NCBI GenBank assembly: GCA_019422065.1
Contig: JAHZEA010000019.1
Location: 1-28,432 of the forward strand
DNA length: 28,432 nucleotides
DNA from: Lachnospiraceae bacterium
GTDB taxonomy: Bacteria > Bacillota > Clostridia > Lachnospirales > Anaerotignaceae
Direction: 5' to 3'
The position numbers and the translations under genes were made by a program. The notes beneath the pieces are model-generated. The model saw only the letters and a program-made list of their open reading frames with translations. It was not told the origin of the DNA and ran no database searches. The stretch's first letter is position 1, and each line of letters begins with the position of its first letter. Below are positions 21,516-28,432 of the stretch, one piece after another.

Positions 21516-24167
21516 ATGACTGAAAAGATAATGCTTATTGACGGAAACAGCATAGTAAACAGGGCATTTTATGGTGTGCCGCTTCTTACAAACTCTAAAG
21601 GTGAGTATACAAATGCTGTTTACGGCTTTTTTAATATAATATTTAAGCTTTTAGATGACGAAAAACCTGATTATATGGCAGTTGCCTTTGACCTTAAAGC
21701 ACCAACATTCAGGCACAAAGAATATGAGCAGTACAAAGGCACAAGAAAAGGCATGCCGGAAGAATTGGCAAGCCAAATGCCTATGCTTAAAAAGCTGTTA
21801 AGCCTTTTAAATGTAAAACAATATTCATGCGAGGGCTACGAGGCAGACGACATACTGGGAACACTTTCAAAACAGGCTCTAGATAAAGGCCTTGAAACAA
21901 TAGTTGTTTCCGGCGACAGGGATTTATTACAGCTTGCAACTGACACACTTAAAATTAAGATACCTAAAACCAAAGGCGGTAAAACAGAAGTTGAGGACTA
22001 TTATGCCAAAGATGTAGTTGAAAAATATGGCGTTACACCTAAAGAATTTATAGAAGTTAAAGCTCTTATGGGGGATGCATCTGATAATATACCCGGTGTG
22101 CCGTCTATAGGTGAAAAAACAGCGGTTAAAATTATTCAGCAGTTTAAAACGGTAGAGGAAGCAATTAAAAACGCAGATGGGGTAAAACCGGCTAAGGCTT
22201 CTGCAAACTTAAAGGAGTATAAAGAACAGGCTTTAATGAGCCGTTTTCTTGTAGAGATAGTTACAAATGCGCCGGTTGAGCTTGATTTAAGACAAATGCC
22301 GTCTATAGGCACTGATATAAGCAGTGAAGCTTATGAGTATATTAAAGAGCTTGAGTTTAAGTCCATGATAAACAGATTTTCGGCAGAAGAAAAGAAAGAA
22401 GATATTGTATCTGAAAATAATTATTTATATATCTGTTCTGAAAGTGATTGTATAGATTATGTTTACGGCAATTTTAAAGATGAGTCAGCTTATGTAATTA
22501 TTGCAGAAAACGGAAAAATAGAAGGCGTAAGCATTTATGGCAAAAACGGCGGCTGTTTTATAGAAAGTAGTGAAGATTTTTCATCAGATAGTCTGCTTAA
22601 ATCATTAGAAAAATATTTTTCAGATGAAAATTATAAAAAAATAGGACATGACATTAAAAAAGACATGACTCTTATTTCGCCGTTAGAAATAAACGGAGTT
22701 GTTTTTGATACACAGATTGCCGGATATATTTTAAACTCTACAAAAGACACATATAATTTTGATGACATAGCAAGAGATTTTCTTGGCGAAACATTTAAAA
22801 GTGATGAGGAAGTGTTGGGAAAAGGCAAAAGCCGTGTTTCAATAAAAACACTCGATAAAGACCAAAGAACGGCTTATGCCGTTAAGCAGGCTGAAATTAT
22901 GTATAAGGCTAAGCCTGTTATGGCTGAAAAAATAAAAGAAAACAATCAGGAATTTTTATTCTATAATATTGAAATGCCGCTTATTTACGTTCTGCGTGAT
23001 ATGGAAAAAAACGGTATTAAAGTAGACAGAAAAGGCCTTGTAGAATACGGCGAAAAACTAAGCGGACAGATAGACACAATAACTCAGGAAATATATGACA
23101 TGTGCGGTGAAGAATTTAATATAAACTCACCAAAGCAGTTGGGTTATATTTTGTTTGATAAAATGGGGCTTAAAGGCGGCAAAAAGACTAAAACCGGATA
23201 CTCAACAGCGGCTGATGTTTTAGAAAAGCTTAAGTATGATAACCCTGTTATAGAAAAAATACTTTTCTACAGACAGCTTACAAAGCTTAAAAGCACTTAT
23301 GCCGACGGCCTTTTAAACGTACTTGATGAAAAAACAGACAGAATATATTCCACATTTAACCAAACAATTACGGCAACAGGAAGAATAAGCTCTACAGAGC
23401 CTAATTTACAAAATATACCTGTAAGGCTTGCTCTTGGTAGGGAATTGAGAAAAGTTTTTATTCCGGAAGACGGATATGTATTTTTAGATGCTGACTATTC
23501 CCAGATTGAGCTTCGTGTTATGGCACACATGGCTGATGATGAAAACCTTATTAACGCATTTAAAAATGGCCTTGATATTCACACAATGACAGCTTCACAG
23601 GTTTTGGGCATACCTTTTGATGAGGTAACAAGTGAGCAGAGGCGTCAGGCAAAAGCTGTAAATTTTGGTATAATATACGGTATTGGAGCCTTCAGCTTAA
23701 GCCAAGATTTAGGCATAACAAGAAAAGAAGCAGAAATATATATCAATAACTATTTTGCCAGATACCCTAATGTTAAAAAATATCTTGATGAAGTGGTAGA
23801 AAAGGCAAAAGAGGACGGCTATGTTTCAACTATATTCGGCAGAAGAAGAAGCATGCCGGAGCTTTCATCATCTAACTTTAATACACGTTCTTTTGGCGAA
23901 AGAGTAGCCATGAATATGCCTATACAAGGCACTGCGGCAGATATTATAAAAATTGCAATGATTAAGGTAAGCAATGCTTTAAAAGAAAGAAATCTTAAAT
24001 CAAGGCTTATTTTACAGGTTCACGACGAACTGCTTATAGAAACTTATGAGCCTGAAAAAGAAGAAGTAAGCGTAATTTTAAAAGAAAACATGGAAAATGC
24101 CGTTTCACTTAAAGTCCCTATGGTATCTGATGTGAAGTGCGCTAAAAATTGGTATGAAGCAAAGTAA
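21516..24167 (+). CDS. polA: DNA polymerase I
   Basis: Repair and Okazaki-fragment-processing polymerase, 883 residues. The start is ATG 21516 with GGAGG at 21506-21510; 32 further in-frame codons upstream lack a site and do not resemble the family. Domains: 5' nuclease about 1-290 (MLIDGNSIVNRAFYG, GYEADDILGTLSK, VSGDRDLLQL, ALMGDASDNIPGVPSIGEKT); a proofreading-like domain about 300-470; polymerase domain to the end, with motif A DADYSQIELRVMAH, motif B RRQAKAVNFGIIYGIGAF and motif C LILQVHDELLIE. The middle domain lacks the DxE of motif Exo I and has VKQAE where the Exo III YxxxD would be, so 3'-5' proofreading is probably absent, as in Bacillus PolA. First gene of the downstream operon. 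Confidence 0.97.
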   Translation: MTEKIMLIDGNSIVNRAFYGVPLLTNSKGEYTNAVYGFFNIIFKLLDDEKPDYMAVAFDLKAPTFRHKEYEQYKGTRKGMPEELASQMPMLKKLLSLLNVKQYSCEGYEADDILGTLSKQALDKGLETIVVSGDRDLLQLATDTLKIKIPKTKGGKTEVEDYYAKDVVEKYGVTPKEFIEVKALMGDASDNIPGVPSIGEKTAVKIIQQFKTVEEAIKNADGVKPAKASANLKEYKEQALMSRFLVEIVTNAPVELDLRQMPSIGTDISSEAYEYIKELEFKSMINRFSAEEKKEDIVSENNYLYICSESDCIDYVYGNFKDESAYVIIAENGKIEGVSIYGKNGGCFIESSEDFSSDSLLKSLEKYFSDENYKKIGHDIKKDMTLISPLEINGVVFDTQIAGYILNSTKDTYNFDDIARDFLGETFKSDEEVLGKGKSRVSIKTLDKDQRTAYAVKQAEIMYKAKPVMAEKIKENNQEFLFYNIEMPLIYVLRDMEKNGIKVDRKGLVEYGEKLSGQIDTITQEIYDMCGEEFNINSPKQLGYILFDKMGLKGGKKTKTGYSTAADVLEKLKYDNPVIEKILFYRQLTKLKSTYADGLLNVLDEKTDRIYSTFNQTITATGRISSTEPNLQNIPVRLALGRELRKVFIPEDGYVFLDADYSQIELRVMAHMADDENLINAFKNGLDIHTMTASQVLGIPFDEVTSEQRRQAKAVNFGIIYGIGAFSLSQDLGITRKEAEIYINNYFARYPNVKKYLDEVVEKAKEDGYVSTIFGRRRSMPELSSSNFNTRSFGERVAMNMPIQGTAADIIKIAMIKVSNALKERNLKSRLILQVHDELLIETYEPEKEEVSVILKENMENAVSLKVPMVSDVKCAKNWYEAK

Positions 24168-24180
24168 CAGGGTGATTTGA

Positions 24181-24783
24181 ATGAGAATAATAGGTCTTAC
24201 AGGCCCTACAGGAAGCGGAAAAAGCGTAGTAAGTCACGCTTTATCCCAAATGGGTATTTATATTGTTGATGCCGATAAAATAGGCCATGATATAATACTT
24301 AAGGGCAAAGAAGCATATAAAGAATTAAAAGAATATTTCGGCGATGAAATAATTGACGAAAACGGCGAAATTATAAGACGTAAACTGGGAAGTATTGTGT
24401 TTTCTCAGGGTGGGGAAAAGCTGGAATTTTTAAACAGCTGTACCCACAAGTACATATACAAAGAAATGAAAGATGATATTATAAATGCCGAAAAAAACGG
24501 GCACAAAATAGTTGTTATAGACGCGCCTTTACTTATTGAGGGTAAGTTTATAACACTGTGCAATGAAGTTTGGGTGGTTTACGCCTCAGACGAAACAAGG
24601 GCACAAAGGATAATGGCGCGTGACGGCATAACAAAAGAAGAAGCCCTTAACAGAATGAAACAGCAAAAGGGTTATGATGTTTATAATACTTATGCTGATG
24701 TTATTATTGATAATAACAAAGGAATTGATGATTTGATTAATCAGGTTAAAATATTATTGGATAAACCGGGAGATAATAAATGA
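24181..24783 (+). CDS. coaE: Dephospho-CoA kinase
   Basis: Final step of coenzyme A synthesis: ATP-dependent phosphorylation of the 3'-hydroxyl of dephospho-CoA. The 200-residue length is typical. Walker A is GPTGSGKS at residues 8-15; YIVDADKIGHDI is the family's substrate-site Asp segment; VIDAPLLIEGKF and RAQRIMARDGITKEEA form the lid; DVIIDNNKGIDDL is the conserved C-terminal stretch. The gene begins 13 bp after polA and its TGA overlaps the ATG of the next gene by four bases (ATGA), so translation is coupled. polA followed by coaE and a lytic transglycosylase is an arrangement I know from clostridial genomes. Confidence 0.96.
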   Translation: MRIIGLTGPTGSGKSVVSHALSQMGIYIVDADKIGHDIILKGKEAYKELKEYFGDEIIDENGEIIRRKLGSIVFSQGGEKLEFLNSCTHKYIYKEMKDDIINAEKNGHKIVVIDAPLLIEGKFITLCNEVWVVYASDETRAQRIMARDGITKEEALNRMKQQKGYDVYNTYADVIIDNNKGIDDLINQVKILLDKPGDNK

Positions 24784-25349
24784 AATGTAAAAAATCACGG
24801 GCTATGCTTTTTAAGCTGATGGTATTTTTTGTTTTGCTGGTTATTTTTTCTGCGTTTGTATTCAAAAGCATTATATTAAAGAAAATGCTTTATCCGCAGG
24901 GATATAAAAACTATGTTGAAACATATTCTAAAGAATATAACATAGACAAAAACCTTGTTTATTCGGTTATTAAATGTGAGAGCAATTTTGAAAGCTCAGC
25001 AGTTTCCCACATGAATGCAAAAGGGCTTATGCAAATTTCGGATATGACCGGAATTTGGGCGTCGGAAGAACTGGGAATAAAAAATTTTGATACAGACTCG
25101 CTTTTTGTGCCGGAGGTTAATATATTAATAGGCTGTTGGTATTTGAACAGGCTTATTAATCAATACGGTAATGTTGAAACGGCTTTAGCGGCATATAACG
25201 CCGGAAGCGGAAATGTTTCAAGATGGCTTGCCAATGAAGAATATTCAGCCGACGGAATAAGACTTAATTATATTCCATACAAAGAAACGCGTAATTATGT
25301 AAAAAAAGTACAGCAGGCAAAAAAGATATACGAGTATTTATATAGGTAA
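24780..25349 (+). CDS. Membrane-anchored lytic transglycosylase (SLT domain)
   Basis: Muralytic enzyme of 189 residues that cleaves peptidoglycan between MurNAc and GlcNAc with formation of anhydro-MurNAc. One N-terminal membrane segment (about 11-33, MLFKLMVFFVLLVIFSAFVF) anchors it, with the SLT domain outside. Catalytic Glu67 is in YSVIKCESNFESSA; MNAKGLMQIS, the long helix before the second half, NQYGNVETALAAYNAGSGNV and YIPYKETRNYVKKV are the usual family blocks. The ATG overlaps the coaE stop. Homologues take part in cell-wall turnover and sometimes sporulation; the specific role cannot be read. Confidence 0.92.
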   Translation: MKCKKSRAMLFKLMVFFVLLVIFSAFVFKSIILKKMLYPQGYKNYVETYSKEYNIDKNLVYSVIKCESNFESSAVSHMNAKGLMQISDMTGIWASEELGIKNFDTDSLFVPEVNILIGCWYLNRLINQYGNVETALAAYNAGSGNVSRWLANEEYSADGIRLNYIPYKETRNYVKKVQQAKKIYEYLYR

Positions 25350-25360
25350 CAGGAGAAGAA

Positions 25361-26977
25361 ATGAAAAGAATATTATTATTAGCATTTGCGGTTTTAATGC
25401 TGTTTTCTGGCTGTTCCGAAGAAACCGAAACAGCCGATAATTCGCAGACTGAAGTTTTGTCATCGCAGGATACCCAAAGCGAGTATGAAAATGATGAAAA
25501 TGTTCTTAATATTTCAATGAGAACAACAACTATGCTTAATCCTCTGCTTAACAAAGATGAGTCTGTAGACAGTGTTTTAAGGCTTATGTTTGAGCCTCTT
25601 ATAAGTTTGGATAATACTAATAAGCCTCAAGGAGTTATAGCTGAAAGCTGGTACTATACTCAAGACGGTACTATTTTAACAGTTAAAATTAAAGAAGGTC
25701 TTTTATGGCACGACGGAAGTGCCATTACAGCAAATGATGTTGCTTATTCTATAAACACAATACTTAATTCCGAAGATGATACAGTTTATAAAAAATGCAC
25801 AGACAACATAAGGCGTGTATCAGTTCAGGACAGATATACAGTTGACATATATTTTGCTGAGGCTTTCAGCGGAAATATATTTTCTCTGTGTTTTCCTGTG
25901 ATTTCACAAAGCTATTACAGTTCTGGAGATAAAGACACAGTGCCTATGGGAAGCGGGCCGTATAAGTTTTCGGACTTTACACCGGCAAAAGAACTTGTTT
26001 TGGAAGCTTGTGATAACAGTTTTGTTCAAAAACCTTCAATATCTAAAGTTGTGGCTAAAATGACAACTGACGCCGATACGGATGTTTATTCATTCAGTCA
26101 GAAAATAACAGACTGTGTTGTTATAGACGAAAAAGATATAGGTAAATATGATTTTGATTCCGATGTAAACAAATACAGCTTTAACTCCAATTATTTTGAG
26201 TTTATAGGTTTTAATTTTAATAATCAGCTTTTAACCGATAAAAACATAAGAAAAGCTATTTCGTGTGCTGTGCCTATAGACAATATAATAGAGAGCGTTT
26301 ATCTTTCAAATGCTGTTAAAACGTCATCGCCGGTTAATCCTTCCAGCTTTTTATATGACAATAATATAGCCGCCATCAGGTACGACTTAAATAAAGCTAA
26401 AGAGTACCTTACAGCATCAGGATATAAATATGATAATAACAGCGGACTTTTTATAAAAACTGATGAAACCGGAACACATGATATTAATTTGCGAATACTT
26501 GTTAATAAAGAAAGCAAAGAACGCCGGCAGATTGCGCTTAAATTAGCAGACGAGCTTACAACATTAGGCATTAAATCAACTGTTGAGGCAGTTGACTTTG
26601 CTACTTATCAATCAAAGCTTGAAACAGGCGATTTTGATTTGTTTGTAGGTGGTTGGGAGCTTTCAATTTCGCCGTATTTTGGCTTTATGTTTGAGTCTTC
26701 AAATAGCACAGGATATAATTATATTTCTTACAGCGACGAAAACATGGATAACCTTATTAATGCCGCATATAATGCCGTTAATGAGGCGGATATGATTAAG
26801 GCGTATTCGGAATTAGAGGCATATACAGCCGAAGAACTGCCGTATATAAGTCTTTTATTTAGAAAATCAGCGCTTTTTGTAAACGGCAGAATTGACGGCA
26901 CATTTGACCCTGTGCCATACGATTATTTCAGAAATATTGAAAGCTGGCACATAGGAACTGCAAATAAAACAGAATAA
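25361..26977 (+). CDS. ABC transporter substrate-binding lipoprotein, family 5 (OppA/DppA-like)
   Basis: Extracellular solute-binding protein of 538 residues, usual for peptide/nickel binding proteins. The signal ends LMLFSGC with Cys19 lipidated, then an acidic Ser/Thr/Glu linker. Family 5 hallmarks: SMRTTTMLNPLLNKDE, DSVLRLMFEPLISLD, GVIAESWYYTQDG, KIKEGLLWHDGSAITANDVAYSI as its parts, DKNIRKAISCAVPIDNIIES, and DFDLFVGGWELSISPYFGFM near the end. It is 11 bp after the transglycosylase gene and within the operon. No permease or ATPase accompanies it here, so it either serves transporters encoded elsewhere or has another cell-surface function. Ligand unknown; peptide is the family default. Confidence 0.9.
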   Translation: MKRILLLAFAVLMLFSGCSEETETADNSQTEVLSSQDTQSEYENDENVLNISMRTTTMLNPLLNKDESVDSVLRLMFEPLISLDNTNKPQGVIAESWYYTQDGTILTVKIKEGLLWHDGSAITANDVAYSINTILNSEDDTVYKKCTDNIRRVSVQDRYTVDIYFAEAFSGNIFSLCFPVISQSYYSSGDKDTVPMGSGPYKFSDFTPAKELVLEACDNSFVQKPSISKVVAKMTTDADTDVYSFSQKITDCVVIDEKDIGKYDFDSDVNKYSFNSNYFEFIGFNFNNQLLTDKNIRKAISCAVPIDNIIESVYLSNAVKTSSPVNPSSFLYDNNIAAIRYDLNKAKEYLTASGYKYDNNSGLFIKTDETGTHDINLRILVNKESKERRQIALKLADELTTLGIKSTVEAVDFATYQSKLETGDFDLFVGGWELSISPYFGFMFESSNSTGYNYISYSDENMDNLINAAYNAVNEADMIKAYSELEAYTAEELPYISLLFRKSALFVNGRIDGTFDPVPYDYFRNIESWHIGTANKTE

Positions 26978-26995
26978 TATTGACGGGGTGGTTAA

Positions 26996-27976
26996 ATGTC
27001 TCAAATGAGAAAGGATGTTTTTTCTGGTGAGTGGGTGATTTTTGCCTCTAACCGTAAAAACAAACCATATAATTATAAAAGAAGCTCTGGAATAGAAGAA
27101 AAAGAAGACAATATATGTCCGTTTTGTCCTGAAAACGAAAACATGACTCCGCCGGCGGTTTTTGAGCTTAAAGACAGCAATGGTTGGGAAATCCGTGTTT
27201 TTGACAATATGTATCCGGCTCTTAACGGAGAGGAGTTCGAAAAGGATTCAGACAGTTTTTATGAGTCTTTTAACGGTTTTGGTATACATGAGGTAATTGT
27301 GGATACTCCAAAGCACACAATGGACATTGCTACCGCCAGCGAGGAGCATTTATATAGGCTTTTATGCGTTATAAACCAAAGGCTCAATAAAGTGCTTTCC
27401 CATGAGATGATAGAGTATGTTCAGGTTTTTAAAAACAATGGGCCTTATGCAGGTGCTTCTATTTCTCATTCCCATTGGCAGGTATTAGGTGTGCCGGTGC
27501 TTACAAGTGAGCAGGAGGCGGCTTTTAGTGTTTTTGAAAAACACAAGGCCGAAACAGGGCACTGTATAATGTGTGATATAATTAAACATGAAAAAGAAGT
27601 TCAAAAAAGGATTGTAAATGAAAATGAGTTTTTTGTTTCATTTACACCTTATGCCTCAAGGCAGAGCTTTGAAATGTGGATTGTGCCTAAAAGGCATATT
27701 CAAACAATGGGCGATTTAAGTGATGATGAGCTGAAAAGCTTAGCCGGATTTTTAAAAGATATGCTTATTAGGATAGAGTCAATAAGAAAAGGCATAAGCT
27801 TTAATATATGTATTCAGGAAAAGGCTAAGTCCACAAAAGATGGGCTGTTTCATTGGTATATAAGGCTTTTGCCGAGAATAGGTTCTTGGGCCGGTTTTGA
27901 GTATGCTACAAGATGCTTTATAAACCCTATACTGCCGGAATATGCGGCAGAATTTTATAGAAAAGCCGGAAATTAA
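26996..27976 (+). CDS. GalT-like nucleotidyltransferase / HIT-superfamily protein
   Basis: Protein of 326 residues similar to class I galactose-1-phosphate uridylyltransferase and to ADP-glucose / Ap4A phosphorylases. ATG with GGGGTGG upstream. N-terminal EWVIFASNRKNKPYNY and zinc-type NICPFCPENE; then VFDNMYPALN, GIHEVIVDTPKH, and ASISHSHWQVLGVPV, in which the second His is the nucleophile that becomes nucleotidylated in the HxHxQ motif. A second Cys pair (HCIMCD) and FEMWIVPKRH begin the C-terminal repeat, ending HWYIRLLPRIGSWAGFE. The motif is HSHWQ where classical GalT has HPHGQ, and no galK or galE is adjacent, so galactose metabolism is not certain; the true substrate may be another sugar phosphate or a dinucleotide. 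Confidence 0.82.
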   Translation: MSQMRKDVFSGEWVIFASNRKNKPYNYKRSSGIEEKEDNICPFCPENENMTPPAVFELKDSNGWEIRVFDNMYPALNGEEFEKDSDSFYESFNGFGIHEVIVDTPKHTMDIATASEEHLYRLLCVINQRLNKVLSHEMIEYVQVFKNNGPYAGASISHSHWQVLGVPVLTSEQEAAFSVFEKHKAETGHCIMCDIIKHEKEVQKRIVNENEFFVSFTPYASRQSFEMWIVPKRHIQTMGDLSDDELKSLAGFLKDMLIRIESIRKGISFNICIQEKAKSTKDGLFHWYIRLLPRIGSWAGFEYATRCFINPILPEYAAEFYRKAGN

Positions 27977-28019
27977 TTATACACTTATACAGCGTTAAAT
28001 TTTTGGGGTGGGTATCAGC

Positions 28020-28432
28020 TTGGTTAAAAATATAATGATAAAATATAAAATCATATTAGTTATAGTGGTATTTATTTTATTAATACTGTCTGTGCTGTAT
28101 ACTTATGCCAATATAAAATATCAAAATGGATATAATATAATTATAACAAACAGCTCTGAAAATGATATTAATGATATAAAAATTTTCTTTGGCCGCTCAG
28201 AAAATAAAGTTGTTAGCATTAACTGCCTTAAAGCTGGCGAAAAATTTGTTTTAAAATCAACTCATGGTTCTGGACAGAATTATATTTGTACAAATAAATC
28301 TGATTTGTCTTCGTGTGAAAAAAAGGTGATACTAACAGAGTGCAAGTATTGGCTAAAGGAAAATTGGTATAATTTTGGTAGAGAATGGCATTATAAAACA
28401 ATAAAACCCAGAATTATTTGTGAGGTTTATTT
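28020..28432 (+). CDS. Membrane-anchored hypothetical protein, 3' partial
   Basis: The frame is open from a TTG at 28020, which has GGGGTGGG eight bases upstream, to the window end (137 codons seen). An in-frame ATG at 28035 is too far from that site. After a short basic stretch (KNIMIKYK) one membrane segment follows (IILVIVVFILLILSVLYTYA), then an extracytoplasmic domain with NIIITNSSENDINDIKIFFG and three widely spaced Cys. Not recognised. It starts 43 bp after the GalT-like gene, probably still in the polA operon. Confidence 0.65.
   Translation, partial: MVKNIMIKYKIILVIVVFILLILSVLYTYANIKYQNGYNIIITNSSENDINDIKIFFGRSENKVVSINCLKAGEKFVLKSTHGSGQNYICTNKSDLSSCEKKVILTECKYWLKENWYNFGREWHYKTIKPRIICEVY

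Noticed and set aside
1..28432. CRISPR arrays, tRNA and rRNA genes, transposase-type insertion sequences.
   Set aside because: None seen on either strand; the only regular tandem repeat is the short 10-bp array at 6421-6460.

Overview
The window is AT-rich, low-GC DNA from a spore-forming Gram-positive bacterium, most likely a clostridial Firmicute. The support is a spoIIM homologue, strong AGGAGG-type ribosome sites, lipoprotein signals on several transport proteins, a PolA whose proofreading residues are lost, and dense packing with short hairpin terminators. I cannot name the species from the sequence.

Layout. 1-4.4 kb: a membrane-fusion adaptor (5' end cut off by the window) and an RND efflux pump, ending at a clear terminator. 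4.4-6.9 kb: a class I aminotransferase, an unrecognised protein and an SRPBCC-family protein, ending at a terminator shared with the genes opposite. 6.9-11.6 kb, minus strand: aroC, spoIIM and xerD, then a separate apbE-like lipoprotein plus IclR-regulator pair. 11.7-13.9 kb: a secreted SGNH hydrolase whose N-terminal half resembles phage tail proteins. 20.5-21.3 kb, minus strand: an unrecognised 250-aa protein just upstream of the interrupted lipoprotein gene. 21.5 kb to the end: a tight operon of polA, coaE, a lytic transglycosylase, a peptide-type binding lipoprotein, a GalT-like HIT-superfamily protein and a partial membrane protein.

Centre of interest, 13.9-20.5 kb. A minus-strand gene for an NMT1/THI5-like ABC transporter substrate-binding lipoprotein is split by a 5,592-bp element. 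The start of the gene lies at 20166-20501 and the remainder at 13893-14571. Removing the element exactly at a shared GCTG restores an in-frame 338-codon gene. The element's two ends, joined, give a symmetric attP with perfect 12-bp inverted arms around a TG dinucleotide, as expected for a large serine integrase. The intact integrase is encoded at the left end and its stop codon lies inside one attP arm.

The element is a shrunken prophage. It holds the integrase, two intact exported-protein genes (copper amine oxidase N-domain-like; DUF4352-like lipoprotein), a broken CI-like repressor (HTH plus S24 peptidase) facing a broken Cro-like repressor across a shared -35 palindrome, a few small early-gene remnants, and a broken phage-protein plus phi-LC3 holin pair next to the right attachment site. 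Replication, packaging and structural genes are absent. The integrase, both att half-sites and the two cargo genes remain intact while the repressors and holin are dead. This fits either a recently dying prophage or a domesticated, still excisable interruption comparable in logic to skin-type elements; the sequence alone cannot choose between them.
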